The translations under genes and the position numbers were made by a program. Positions 10,004 to 20,462 of a stretch of DNA of 64,000 nucleotides are shown one piece after another. The stretch is from positions 3,410,001 through 3,474,000 of the forward strand of contig JAGVRJ010000002.1 in NCBI GenBank assembly GCA_019059635.1, in the 5' to 3' direction. How positions within the stretch are numbered: position 1 is the stretch's first letter; each line of letters opens with the position of its first letter. Origin of the DNA: Proales similis. Taxonomy: Eukaryota; Rotifera; Eurotatoria; Ploima; Proalidae. The notes beneath the pieces were generated by a model. It was given only the letters and a program-made list of their open reading frames with translations. It was not told the DNA's origin and searched no databases.

Positions 10004-11389
10004 ATGTGTTCTAAACAATGCCAAGAGTTAAGTGTTAGGGAATCTTCTAATTTAAGTATTCATGGCTTTGGTTCTGTTCTTAATAAGAAAATATCAAAGT
10101 TGCAACGGCTTGTATGGCTTTTACTTTCGCTTGCTTCAGTTGCTGCTTGCGCGTACTTTGTGGTTGAGTCTTTAAACAACTACTTGGCTTATGAAGTCTC
10201 TTCACGCACCCGATTCATTCGAGATCCGAGTAATCATTTTCCAGTCGTAACAATATGCAATCGAAACCCACTGACTAGCGAATTTTCCCAAAACTTTGTA
10301 AAAAATGTTGAAATCGAAAGCAAAGCAAATATTTTTCCAGATGATGGACCAGTTATACGAAATTGGGATTTAAGGATGTTCAGAGTCTTGCAAAATATCC
10401 GCAAGTTAAATCAAAGCGAGATGCGAAAACTTGGCTTGACCATGGATGATATGCTTATAACAGGTGGAATCGGCGCGAAATACCTAGAACCTGCGGATTT
10501 CAAATGGAAATTCTCCAACATGTTCGGAAATTGCTACTCAATCGAGTCAAGCGAACTGAGAGTTCAAGCTCTAGCCACAATAGGCCTTGAATTAATACTT
10601 AATACTGCAAGTGCGTCTGGATTCGGTCCATTTTCTACATCCTATGGCATTCATGTGTTTATAGACGACGAGCCAAATCCAATGATTGTCACGGGTGGAT
10701 ATGATATTCCCACCGGCTTCGAGACGGCCATTCGCATCCAAAAAACTGTCCATCATCAAAGTCCTCAACCCTACAGCAGTTGTCAGCTGGACTCTAATAC
10801 AGTCGATAGGATCAAGTTTGATCGCTCTATTTACAACTTTATGAAATCAAAGCAAATTAGATACACCCAGCAATATTGTCTTTTCCTTTGCAAAGAATCG
10901 ATCATCACCAGAGATTGCATTTGTCTCAATAGTTCAGGAGACTGCTCCCTAGAGCAGTGTGCCTCCAAGATTCAATCGAGATATGAAAAGAGCGAGCTGT
11001 TGGAATGCTTTCAAGCTTGTCCCTTGGAGTGCCAAAGAAACTGGTACAACACAATATTTACTTATTCCAACTTTCCGACAAATGAGCTTGTGTATGCGTG
11101 GCAAAATGATGAAAACTTTGCAAACAAATTTCATCTGAAAAATCTTACAGCCGACCAGATTAGACAGCGAGTTCTCAAACTCCGAGTAGAGATGGAAAGA
11201 CAAGAGTACACTCTTGTTACAGAGACGCCGATGATGTCAGGCGTCGATTTGATGTCAAGTATCGGAGGCACACTTGGTCTATTTCTTGGCGCAAGTCTAA
11301 TTAGTTTACTGGAGCTTGTTCAACTTTTTCTTTTTTTCGTTGTTAAAATTAGTTCAATTCACGTCAGACCAAGATCTCAAATTAAATAG
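10004..11389 (+). CDS. DEG/ENaC family cation channel, copy 1 (intronless)
   Basis: A single uninterrupted frame of 461 residues from the ATG at 10004. An in-frame ATG at 9926 exists, but the later one puts the gating His-Gly motif (SIHGFGS) at residue 19-20, as in the two neighbours. The architecture is the DEG/ENaC one: a short cytosolic N-terminus with His-Gly, TM1 (about residues 40-62, VWLLLSLASVAACAYF), a large extracellular loop with the conserved FPVVTICNRNP after TM1, a Cys-rich region (CLFLCKESI, DCICL, CPLECQ), and TM2 with the signature GGTLGLFLGASLISLLEL, which contains the G-A-S selectivity-filter triplet. Members form trimeric amiloride-sensitive Na+ channels gated by peptides, protons or force; the ligand cannot be read from sequence. 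It lies in tandem with two divergent paralogues. Confidence 0.93.
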   Translation: MCSKQCQELSVRESSNLSIHGFGSVLNKKISKLQRLVWLLLSLASVAACAYFVVESLNNYLAYEVSSRTRFIRDPSNHFPVVTICNRNPLTSEFSQNFVKNVEIESKANIFPDDGPVIRNWDLRMFRVLQNIRKLNQSEMRKLGLTMDDMLITGGIGAKYLEPADFKWKFSNMFGNCYSIESSELRVQALATIGLELILNTASASGFGPFSTSYGIHVFIDDEPNPMIVTGGYDIPTGFETAIRIQKTVHHQSPQPYSSCQLDSNTVDRIKFDRSIYNFMKSKQIRYTQQYCLFLCKESIITRDCICLNSSGDCSLEQCASKIQSRYEKSELLECFQACPLECQRNWYNTIFTYSNFPTNELVYAWQNDENFANKFHLKNLTADQIRQRVLKLRVEMERQEYTLVTETPMMSGVDLMSSIGGTLGLFLGASLISLLELVQLFLFFVVKISSIHVRPRSQIK

Positions 11390-11660
11390 CGAATTGATTG
11401 ACTAAAATCAAAGTTTGATTGGCAGTAAAATGAGGCCCTTTAAATGTGACTTGGATGCTGTACGTGTAAATCAAGCCTTTTTTATTAACCAAAAAAGACA
11501 TTAATCGTTGTGGGGAGGAAAATATTGACTCTGCAAACTGAAACCAATCTGATCGATTCGCAAAAGCATAATAAAATCTGATGCAATCCTGGTATATCTG
11601 CTTTTAGTTTTCATTTTCAAAAGCAAACTGGAAATATTTAAATCAACTCTTGGTTGGCTA
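11390..11660. other. Short spacer between DEG/ENaC copies 1 and 2
   Basis: A spacer of 271 bp, AT-rich, with no coding signal. It must contain the 3' end of copy 1 and the promoter of copy 2. Confidence 0.5.
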
Positions 11661-13058
11661 ATGCTGAAGTCCATGAGAAAGTTATTATCAAATGTTCAAC
11701 TCGTTTCGCTCCTTAACTCTGCAAGTTTACATGGTCTCGGCAATTTGGTGAATCGAGCAAGTATTGTACTTAAAGCTATTTGGCTCTTACTCTTGCTTGC
11801 CAGTATTGCCTGTTGCGGCTATCTAATCCAAGAATCAATCGTAGACTATTTGAAATATGACGTGACCACAAAGATTCGTGTTCTAGTCGACAAAGACAGT
11901 CGGCTGCCGATCCTGACCATTTGCCCTCGTGAGCCCTTCTTCACCAAAGATGGTCAAGCATTTTATCAAGATTTTGTAGAAAGGAACCGAAATCTTTCGG
12001 TTGCGAATTATAACTCAGAGTCTTTTAAAGAAGAAATGCTTAAATATCAAGCGTTAGCCGAAGCAAAATATTTGGACGAAAAAGTTAAGCAAAGTTTCTC
12101 TCCGCCAATCGAGGATATAATTTTAAATGGCGCCTATGATGCCAAAGAAATACAGTACGAGTGGTTTGAATGGAGTTTTTCGGTGCTTCATGGAGGCTGT
12201 TATTCAATAAGCTACGAAAAAGCAATGGGAAACCAAGGTTTTCTTCGCAAAAATCAGAATATAATTTTAACAATTATTTCAACTCCTGAGTTAAATTTAG
12301 ATCAATTAAAAGCCGGCTTCTTGGTCATTTTGAGATCCAAGCCAATCTTCAATACGGCCGATGCTAGCTTTGTGATTCCACTTGGATTTGAGACGATAGC
12401 CAACGTGAAAAAAACTGTTATTAAGTTATCCAAATTTCCATATAGTGAGTGCATGCTTGAAAATGAAGCTGTGGATTTCGGTCTGTTCAATCGTTCAATC
12501 TACGATCAGATCTTGAGTAGGGAAATTTCATACTCAAAAGAGTTGTGCTTGGAAATATGCAAGAGAGATCTGATCAGGGAAAAGTGTAATTGCGATCCTG
12601 AGGCCAAAGACGGATTTAAAAAGTGTCAAATTGTTGACAAGTGCTTCTTGGACATTTCCATACGGCAGTTTGGTGGAAACTTGCCAGAGTGTGATGACAA
12701 ATGCCCTCTTGAATGCACTTCAGTTCAATATGAGCCAAGTGTATCATTCACAAACTTCCCTACTAATGAATACCTGAATGCACTTTGGCGGGACAACAGC
12801 ACCCATTCCAAGCTGGGTGAGATCAATATGACAAGAGAGGACATGAAGAGTCATTTGGCTAGATTGAATATCGTGATGGGCGACGACAGATACACCTTAA
12901 TAAGTGAGAGTCCACTCATCACTGAAGTTGGGCTCATGTCAAGCATTGGTGGAACTCTTGGCCTTTTTTTAGGTGCAAGCTTTTTGAGTGTCGCTGAGCT
13001 GATCGAGATTCTCATTTTTTTATTTTTGAAGCTTTTCTCCCAGAAAATTGACCGTTGA
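11661..13058 (+). CDS. DEG/ENaC family cation channel, copy 2 (intronless)
   Basis: An uninterrupted frame of 465 residues. The N-terminal SASLHGLGNLVN carries the His-Gly gating motif, followed by TM1 (AIWLLLLLASIACCGYL), LPILTICPREPFF, an extracellular Cys-rich block (ELCLEICKRDL, EKCNCD, CDDKCPLEC), YTLISESPLITE before TM2, and SSIGGTLGLFLGASFLSVAELIE in TM2. It is closer to copy 3 than to copy 1 in the Cys-rich block (both have ECDDKCPLEC) and in the pre-TM2 segment. The role is as for copy 1: probably a subunit of a homo- or heterotrimeric Na+ channel at the plasma membrane. The ATG at 11661 gives a plausible N-terminus; no upstream extension is needed. No introns, unlike most genes nearby. 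Confidence 0.93.
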   Translation: MLKSMRKLLSNVQLVSLLNSASLHGLGNLVNRASIVLKAIWLLLLLASIACCGYLIQESIVDYLKYDVTTKIRVLVDKDSRLPILTICPREPFFTKDGQAFYQDFVERNRNLSVANYNSESFKEEMLKYQALAEAKYLDEKVKQSFSPPIEDIILNGAYDAKEIQYEWFEWSFSVLHGGCYSISYEKAMGNQGFLRKNQNIILTIISTPELNLDQLKAGFLVILRSKPIFNTADASFVIPLGFETIANVKKTVIKLSKFPYSECMLENEAVDFGLFNRSIYDQILSREISYSKELCLEICKRDLIREKCNCDPEAKDGFKKCQIVDKCFLDISIRQFGGNLPECDDKCPLECTSVQYEPSVSFTNFPTNEYLNALWRDNSTHSKLGEINMTREDMKSHLARLNIVMGDDRYTLISESPLITEVGLMSSIGGTLGLFLGASFLSVAELIEILIFLFLKLFSQKIDR

Positions 13059-13245
13059 AACTTTTACCTTATTTAAAAAAAAAATTATACCCTAGTTATA
13101 TCCTTTAATTTATTTTACTCGATTGGCGTGTTTGATACCACGATCAAATTGATAACTGTTTTTCAAGGTTCAAAAATTAAAAATTAATTTAGCTTTTCAA
13201 AAAAATTTTACCAACTCAACATTCAAACACCACGCCAAACAAACA

Positions 13246-14688
13246 ATGAGTTCAAAGAAAATTTTGGCTGAAGAACTCATTGATTCATCAACTATACATG
13301 GCTTAAGCAATTTTAAAAACCGACCAAATCATCCTCTAAGATTTATGTGGCTCGTTTTATTTCTGACCTGTGCCATCACATGCGCATATCTTATTCAAAA
13401 ATCAATAACTGAGTATCTGAATTATGACGTCTCGAGCAAGATTAGAGTGATCGAGGAACAAGAGATACAAATGCCAGTGGTCACTGTATGCCAACGGGAT
13501 CCATTCCTCTCTAAATTTGGAGTCGATTATCTTGACTCTTTGATTTTATATTTATCACAGCAAAACCAAAATTCTAACCTTAGCACCATGAACAATTTTT
13601 CGGGAGTGATTAATGGGGAAATATTATATTTCTATGCGATTTCTTTGACCGACTATTTGAATAATACCGAAAAACGGATGCTTTCTTACTCGATAGAGGA
13701 TTTTCTTATTGATGGAGTTTTCAACTCTGTACCTGTTAAACCTGAAAATTTTATTTGGAAATTTTCAAACGTCTACGGAAACTGCTACAGCCTGGACGTT
13801 TCAACACTTAACATGACATCTACACCTTTGCTTAAGGATTCACGATATCTGATACTCATGTTGACGGAAATGAAGCACCAAAGAGCCAAGATATTTCACT
13901 CAGGATTTCAGGTGTTCATAACGGCTAAAACAACCAGCGTTTTAGTCAGAAATGGATTCACCGTCGATACAGGCACCGAAACAACAGTTACTTTGAAAAA
14001 GACAGTCACGAAACTGGCCAAAATTCCATACAGCAAATGTACTCTGGAGCTATCTCATCCTGAAAATACGCAGTTTAATCGAGCCATATTTGATAAAATA
14101 ATTGAACAGAATGAAGAGTACAGCCAGTCTAATTGTATGGAATTTTGCAGACAAGAACTAATTAAAGAAAAGTGCAAGTGCGTTCAAATTGGATCAGCAT
14201 TTAACCAAAGCGAGTGCATGAAATTAGATTCGTGTATGACAGAAATTACAGGAAGGTATTATCTAGGACAATTAACTGAATGTGATGACAAATGCCCACT
14301 TGAATGTGAATCAATCTCATTTGAGCCTCATTTAAGTGTAACACGATTTAAAACCGAGAAAAATCTTGAATTTCTTCAATTGGATAAGAACATCGCAAAA
14401 AAGTTGGAGAAATTCAATATAAGTGCGGAAGAATTTAGCGAAAAGATCTTAAAACTCTCCATTATGATTGAAACACCCAAATACACTCTAGTCAGCGAAA
14501 CTCCCCTGATCACCGAAGCTGACCTCATGTCAAGCATAGGTGGCACACTCGGTCTGTTTTTAGGCGCAAGCATCATAAGCTTGATTGAACTCTTTGAGAT
14601 ACTAATTTTTTACTCACGTTTTATCGCCTCTCTTCTCTTAAAAAAAGTAAGAAAGCAATTAAAAGTTGAAAACCATGTCGAAGAATGA
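13246..14688 (+). CDS. DEG/ENaC family cation channel, copy 3 (intronless)
   Basis: An uninterrupted frame of 480 residues starting MSSKKILAEELIDSS, with the His-Gly motif (TIHGLSN) at residue 18-19, TM1 (MWLVLFLTCAITCAYLI), MPVVTVCQRDPF, several N-glycosylation sequons in the extracellular domain (for example NNFS, NMTS), the Cys-rich block (NCMEFCRQEL, EKCKCV, ECDDKCPLEC), YTLVSETPLITE, and SSIGGTLGLFLGASIISLIELFE for TM2. The C-terminal tail is basic. An AATAAA-like signal lies about 55 nt past the stop. All three copies are on one strand, spaced 271 and 187 bp apart, which fits local tandem duplication followed by strong divergence of the ectodomains. Confidence 0.93.
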   Translation: MSSKKILAEELIDSSTIHGLSNFKNRPNHPLRFMWLVLFLTCAITCAYLIQKSITEYLNYDVSSKIRVIEEQEIQMPVVTVCQRDPFLSKFGVDYLDSLILYLSQQNQNSNLSTMNNFSGVINGEILYFYAISLTDYLNNTEKRMLSYSIEDFLIDGVFNSVPVKPENFIWKFSNVYGNCYSLDVSTLNMTSTPLLKDSRYLILMLTEMKHQRAKIFHSGFQVFITAKTTSVLVRNGFTVDTGTETTVTLKKTVTKLAKIPYSKCTLELSHPENTQFNRAIFDKIIEQNEEYSQSNCMEFCRQELIKEKCKCVQIGSAFNQSECMKLDSCMTEITGRYYLGQLTECDDKCPLECESISFEPHLSVTRFKTEKNLEFLQLDKNIAKKLEKFNISAEEFSEKILKLSIMIETPKYTLVSETPLITEADLMSSIGGTLGLFLGASIISLIELFEILIFYSRFIASLLLKKVRKQLKVENHVEE

Positions 14689-15055
14689 ACTTTTTTTGAA
14701 AAAAGTTCTGTTCTGCTTCAGAATACTTTTAGAATTGCTATTAATAAATGTTTATAAATAATTGAAATTTTTGAAACTTGTATGACTGAGGGCTGCCTGA
14801 AATCAAAAGCTCACCTTTTTCACTCAAATATTCCACTTGATTTATTATTTAATTATTCATTCAATTTTCTTTTTTCAAAGAATTTATTCATTCATTATTA
14901 AAATTGAGGAAAAGTAAATTGAACGACAGGGAGCGACGGCGTCACCTTTGGCGTATTTTCATCAGCGCATATGAATCATATGACGAGTTGATTTATTTTC
15001 GCAACGAAGAGTTGTCTGTATAAAAGCTCAAGACTATTATAATTCAGAGCAAAAA
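14689..15055. other. Intergenic region between DEG/ENaC copy 3 and the SOAT gene
   Basis: Contains AATAAA near 14743, fitting the end of DEG/ENaC copy 3, and a TATA box close to the SOAT start (listed separately). The rest is AT-rich and without coding signal. Confidence 0.6.
15019..15026 (+). promoter_or_regulatory. TATA box of the SOAT gene
   Basis: TATAAAAG matches the metazoan TATA consensus. The first ATG of the SOAT frame starts 30 nt after this element, about where transcription would be expected to begin, so the 5' UTR would be only a few nucleotides, or the start lies elsewhere. Confidence 0.6.
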
Positions 15056-17331
15056 ATGTCGAATTCAAAGGGTGTGGGCAGTGAGAGCAATGAGCTCTCT
15101 GGTCTTCTCAATTTGTGGAAGGTAAAAAGCAAAGTCACGCTCCTCTAATCAATTTCAATTTAATCCACTCGTGCCTCTCCAGCGCTATCAAGAACACCTG
15201 ATTAGCGAGATGCATGAGAAAGGCGAACTTCTTGCCCAAGAACTCATCGCAAAAGCTAACGGAAATAAAAAGACAACCAATGAATCAACAAAGTAAAATT
15301 CAAAATAAAGAAACGAGTATTTTTCTTCATATATCTATATTCAAACTCAAATCAAGTGGCAGCAAAAAGTCTTTGATTCCGGCCGAAAAAGAATTCAAGG
15401 CCCGAGAGTCCCTTCTTGATATATTATTCCAAAACGAGCATATTAGCACATTTAGGAATATGTTTATTTCTCTCTACTTAATAATTTGTCTTCAAATTTT
15501 GTTTTACGATTTCTACAAATATGGACGGTGAGTGTCTTTGACACCATTTTTCATCAGATAATCGAAGCATTTTTCCTTTACATTCAAGTTTTGACTTGGA
15601 CCTTGAGCTATTTCACTGGAATTTCGCTGGCTTTAGCCACACTATCCTTGGCATATGGCTTCCAATGCTTTTGAGCGCTCTTGTTGTTATCTACTTCGGA
15701 CTCAGTTCGTGGTTCCGACTTCGTTCGTTAATTAATTCAGGTAATATTTAGCATCCTTGACACAATCCAATCTCAAATCGATTGATTTTTTTTTCAGAAA
15801 AAGGAAAAATTCTGCTCGACGCTGCGTTTCTCTTGATTTATTTAGGATTTCTATCTCTTTTCATGTTGCTTCCTTTGAACACTCTTTCGCAATTTGGAAT
15901 CGCCTGTAGAATGATTATTGTTACAGAACAGGTAGAAGCACTTTTCTCAGCCGATTAAAGCTTTTCATCGCACTCTTTTCTTGCTAATTGTTCAAGGTCA
16001 GAATGCTGATGAAAATTCATGCCTTTATTCGCTCCAACGTTCCCAAAGCATTTGACAAGCTTGACGAAAAATGTAATATCTGACATTTCAGCTAATCCGA
16101 TTCAAACCAATTTAATGAATCTGAAAAAATTGAAGCGGACAGTAATCAACCAAAGTGGCGCCATCTGCCGCGTTTTTCGCAATACCTCTTTTTTATGTTT
16201 GCACCCACTCTCATCTATCGTGACTTTTATCCCCGCAACGACCGAGTCAATTGGTCCTCCGTTTTCACTTACGTTGTTCAAATCGCTTCATCGCTATTTT
16301 TCACCTATTGTGTTTTCGATCGCTACTGTATTCCAGCCTTTAAGAATATAAACTACGGCGAGTTGGACCTTAAGGCATATCTCTACTTGATTTCGATGTG
16401 CATTCTTCCTGGAGCTGTTATTCAGCTTATGAGTAAATTTGCCTATTTTAGAATGATTCGTTCTTTCTATACTCAGATAAACGATAAATTTAGCTTTCTT
16501 TGCATTTCTTCACTGCTGGAATAATGTAAGTTGAATTTGATCAAGATCTAACTTGAACTTTCGTGGTCTGATTTTGTTGACTCATACTTACCAGGCATGG
16601 GCGGAGTTACTTCGATTTGCTGATCGTCAATTCTACTTGGTATGACTTAGACGAACAATCAGTGAAGCAGTATATTAAATTTCATTTCAAGGACTGGTGG
16701 AACTCGACGTCTTTCAATACTTTTTACCGAACCTGGAACACTGTCGTACAAGACTGGCTCTTCACTTATTTGTATCGTGATTTCTACTTGGTAGTCATTT
16801 TCTCAACCCCCCATACCTTTCTTAAAAGTTAAATTCGATGCCTTTAGCTTTTGGGACGGAAAAATCGAGCGTTAGGCCAGTTCCTAGTCATATTTATAAG
16901 CTCGCTTTTCCACGAATACATTCTTTCGTTCGCCTTTGGATTTTTCTATCCAGTTATTTTCATCCAATTCGCCTTATTCGGCTGTAAGTTCAACAGTAAC
17001 AGTTATTGATTAACTCGGCCCTCAAAAATCGTGTTATTGTAAATTTCAGTTTTGATGCTATCAGTTCCCCAAGGAAAAACAGCAGCTTGGAACGTATTCA
17101 TTTGGACATCCGTTTTTACAGGCCTTGGAATGCAGATCGCTTTCTACAGTATCGAATGGTTCGCTCGTAGGTCAGGAGTTTGCCATTCGTTCTGGGTAAG
17201 CCGTGAATACAGTTCATATGAATCGTTCTCTTTATCAAGCCAATTCAATCAAATAGGAAGGATCGCTTGTTGATTTCCTCATACCTCGCTCAATTACCTG
17301 TCACTTCTCCTAGGCAATTTGTCAGCTTTAA
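15056..17331 (+). CDS. SOAT: Sterol O-acyltransferase (ACAT/SOAT, MBOAT family)
   Basis: A multi-exon gene beginning [20 protein letters not shown] and ending in a small last exon (17314-17331). The order of conserved segments is that of SOAT1/2: [51 protein letters not shown], then FYxDWWN as [16 protein letters not shown], the HEY segment [15 protein letters not shown] with the MBOAT catalytic His, and [12 protein letters not shown]. Eight to nine hydrophobic segments are visible, as expected for this ER-resident enzyme, which esterifies cholesterol or related sterols with long-chain acyl-CoA for storage in droplets. SOAT is preferred over DGAT1 because of the exact [11 protein letters not shown] and FYxDWWN context. 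Introns are mostly 50-75 nt. The N-terminal cytosolic part is short and poorly conserved; its splicing around 15,300-15,360 is uncertain. Confidence 0.9.
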
Positions 17332-17590
17332 ACTGCACTTAAACTCACTTCTCCCCAATAGACTCGACACTGCTCTACTCTAACTGTGATCATTTTATAC
17401 TTAGGAAACTATATTTGCAATAATTTTTTTAAGTCTTGGGCTGCGAATGAATGTCCAAATTTCCAATGTGCACCTTAAAAAAGCAAATATGAGAAGGACA
17501 TGATTGACGCCCAAGACTGCTCCGTTTTAAAATTTCTCTTTCAAGCCTTATAGTAAAGAAGTTGAATAAACATACAAATTAGACGTAAAG

Positions 17591-18668
17591 ATGAGTGATG
17601 AGGAAAAACGGCCAATGTTTGGAAATCGGCATTTATCCGAACAACAAGATGTGTTTGAGTTTAATGCTTGGGATAATGTTGAATGGGATGAGGAGCTACT
17701 CAAAGAGGCTGAATCCAAAATCGCGGTCAATTCAAGCGTGCTATTGTCATCGGACAGAGCGAGTATACAATCCATTCAGGACCTTCGATTTCTTTGTAAC
17801 AGCTTATTAAGGTTATAAACAGACGACTTTGAATCACATGCCAACGAGTATTGGGACAAATTCTACTCGATTCATGAGAACAAGTTCTTTAAGGATAGAA
17901 ACTGGCTGTTTACCGAATTCCCAGAACTGCTTCCAAACAACCAAGCGGCTGAGTCTAAGCGCATCCTTGAAATCGGATGCGGTGTAGGTAACACAATATT
18001 TCCTATTTTGAGAGCTTCCAGGTGAGGTTTTTTAGCTTCCAAAAAACAAATTTCTCCCTTTTTGAGCTTTATTTGACTCAAGCAACCCAAATTTCTTTGT
18101 TTATGGTTGCGATTTTTCCCAATCGGCAATAGAAATCTTAAAATCAAGCGCAGAATACGATGAGAGCAAATGCAATGCGTTCGTATGTGATTTGACTCAA
18201 ATTAACCAAAAAGAATTTCCGATCAAAGAGAATGAACTCGATCTGATCGTGATGATTTTCGTCTTGAGCGCAGTCAAGCCAGAAAAGTAACATTTCCATT
18301 CTCAATCATAATCCCCGAATTAAGTTTTCTAAGATTACAACCCTATTTCAAGAATTGAGGATTCTCTAAGGCAGCTGTTGCGATACTTAAAGCCCGGCGG
18401 CAAGATTCTCTTTCGCGATTATGGCAAATATGATTTAGCTCAGCTCAGGTTTAAGCCGGGCCAGTGTATAGAGCGCGACTTTTATGTGCGCGGCGATGGC
18501 ACCCTGGTTAAATTCTTTTCGCAGCAAGAAATCGATTCTATGTTCACTAGATGCGGTCTTCTCAAAGAACAAAATATTGCTGACAAGCGACTTCAAGTGA
18601 ACCGAGGCAAACAGCTCAAAATGTACCGAGTTTGGATTCAAGCCAAATATATCAAGCCTGTCGAATAA
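17591..18668 (+). CDS. METTL2: METTL2-type tRNA m3C methyltransferase
   Basis: Exon 1 encodes [16 protein letters not shown] then [19 protein letters not shown], a hallmark of METTL2/METTL8. Exon 2 adds [31 protein letters not shown] and SAM-binding motif [14 protein letters not shown]. Later exons give [62 protein letters not shown] and RRLQVNRG-like [19 protein letters not shown]. These enzymes install 3-methylcytidine at position 32 of certain tRNAs; the METTL2 branch is cytosolic and acts with DALRD3. The product is about 310 residues, somewhat shorter than the human protein because the insert between WLFTEFPEL and motif I is missing. It has short introns. Its stop codon overlaps the poly(A) hexamer. 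Confidence 0.93.
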
Positions 18669-18669
18669 A
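18664..18669 (+). terminator. Poly(A) signal overlapping the METTL2 stop codon
   Basis: AATAAA whose internal TAA is the stop codon of the METTL2 frame. I see no other exact AATAAA between here and the next gene start at 18921, so this is the best candidate signal for the gene. Confidence 0.55.
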
Positions 18670-18719
18670 AATTTAGCCTTGGCCAAACAACTTTAAATTA
18701 AATTTCTCACGCCCAAAGC

Positions 18720-18734
18720 CTCTCTCTCTCTTTC
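18720..18734 (+). repeat. CT microsatellite
   Basis: A short (CT)n run in the spacer between METTL2 and the EGF-like gene. The pyrimidine-rich tract may be part of the downstream promoter or simply a microsatellite. Confidence 0.5.
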
Positions 18735-18920
18735 TCGCCGTTTCTCTTTGTTTCGATTGGCTTTTTTAAATATGCGCAAATAATCTATACCTTACAGTGA
18801 GAAATCAATTAGCTCAAGGATTAGCCTGAGCAAATATTTAAAATCTAATCTTTCGCTCGCTTTATGATTTTAAAATCATCAAAATCATAAACATATAGTA
18901 CGTTTATGAAAAAAAATTAA

Positions 18921-20254
18921 ATGGCTCGGCTTTGGCTCCTCTATTTCATATGGTTGGGTGTGGTCACCACTATCTTTGCTACTGTTTCTCTTGAAGGTAA
19001 TAAATACAGCATCAACTTGCTCAAGGCACGTGTTCCAACCTTGACCTTTAATTAAGGATGCAATCAAGAAACGTGTAGCTTTAATGATTCCAAACGCTGC
19101 TACTCAGTTTATGACGAGGGTCTTAACCCGACTAAGTTAGTTTGCGACTGTCTTCGTGGTCTTTATAGTCTGAACAACCAGTGCGTAGGTAAATTTTTTC
19201 AATTCCATGCTATTGATTAAAGCACTTATCACATTTAAAATAATTAAAGCCGTAATAAGGTTTGATTTCGAATTCAAGATATTCTATGACTTGCTCATAG
19301 ATCCTTTTGAAAAAATTGGAGCCCAACTTAACAATCTGGTGGGGTAGAACTCGCCTGTCCAATCTTGGACTTAAATTTAATTATTCTATCAGCTGCAAAG
19401 TATATTTGATCATATAAACAGCCTGAACGAAAACGAAAAGTACGGTGTAGCACTCGAGGCGTTAGATATTCTTTCGGCTGATTTAAAAACGATTCGCCTC
19501 TACTCAAAAGTTGTGGTCTGGAAATTGAAAGCGAAAAGCACCAACGATCTACCTTCACTAGAGCTTTCACAAGCCCAGCAATTCTTTAGAGAATTCTTTA
19601 TCAAAAATATTAAGGAAACCGGTAAGGATACGCTAGTTGGCGGGCTCTTGCTTGGTTCAGGCTCAAGAAAAAATGAATTCCTCTCGTCTTGGAAACTTGA
19701 ATGTAACAAATATTTTGGTTAAAACTCTCATTCTCTCTCTGATTTGTTAAAAGTTAACCAATGGACTTGTTCCACAGCTCGCTACACCTATTGTGGTGAT
19801 CATACTTTTTGCACGCCCTTTAAAGGCAATGTTAGATGCAGCTGTAATCCATCAATATCTCTGGATACTTCACCTCAGCTTGAGCTGTTCGCCGGCGAGA
19901 AATGCACTCGTACGTGTGACAAGCCATGCATGAACGGAGGCGTTTGTGAATACAAGCAGTCGGTGCCTACTTGCTTCTGTCCGGATCGCTTTGTCGGTGC
20001 TCGCTGCGAAATAGATATCGTTCTATTTTCAATCATCACAATCTCGCTTGCTGTATTACTCTCCTTTGTAGCAATTGGTATTCTCTGGGTGGTTATTAGC
20101 TACAAACGGTATTTAATACTCTCAGCCTGAGCTAGATCAAAACTAACGCTTATTCTTCTTCATTAGGCCAATCCAAAAGCAACCAGCTAAAAGAGTGGCA
20201 AATAGTAGCAAGAGTTTCTTGTCCAACCAGGTCGACAAGATTACTCGATTCTAA
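18921..20254 (+). CDS. EGF-like single-pass membrane protein (orphan)
   Basis: Exon 1 starts MARLWLLYFIWLGVV, a clear signal peptide. Exon 2 has a six-Cys module (CNQETCSFNDSKRCYSVYDE, then CDCLRGLYSLNNQC). Exons 3-4 encode a Cys-poor alpha/beta-like region (VIRFDFEFKIFYDLLIDPF, LQSIFDHINSL, RLYSKVVVWKLKAK) whose size and KVVVWKL strand recall a SEA domain without a convincing cleavage site. The next exon carries CGDHTFCTPFKGNVRCSC and an EGF domain (CDKPCMNGGVCEYKQ, then CFCPDRFVGARCE), directly followed by a transmembrane helix (LFSIITISLAVLLSFVAIGI). The last exon gives a short basic cytosolic tail ending ITRF. This mucin-like EGF-SEA?-EGF-TM layout suggests a cell-surface protein. I recognise no named orthologue. 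An AATAAA lies about 16 nt past the stop, so the 3' UTR is very short. Confidence 0.7.
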
Positions 20255-20462
20255 ACAGAACAACTCAAATCTTAATAAAGCCTAAACAGAATCGGATGTT
20301 TGAGAATTTTTGTTTTTATTATTGGATACAAACGCTCAATATATAGTATCAAATGTACGAACCATATCATCTAGGATGTAATGGATAGGAAAATTAAAAA
20401 AAATTATGGCCGATTTCAGATAGTTTAGCTGAGAGTGAGATATTGAGAGAAAAAGAAAAAAA
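20255..20462. other. Convergent 3' region
   Basis: 208 bp between two converging genes. It has AATAAA on the plus strand at about 20,272 for the EGF-like gene and TTTATT at about 20,314 (minus-strand AATAAA) for the SBF gene, so the two 3' UTRs nearly touch. Confidence 0.6.
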
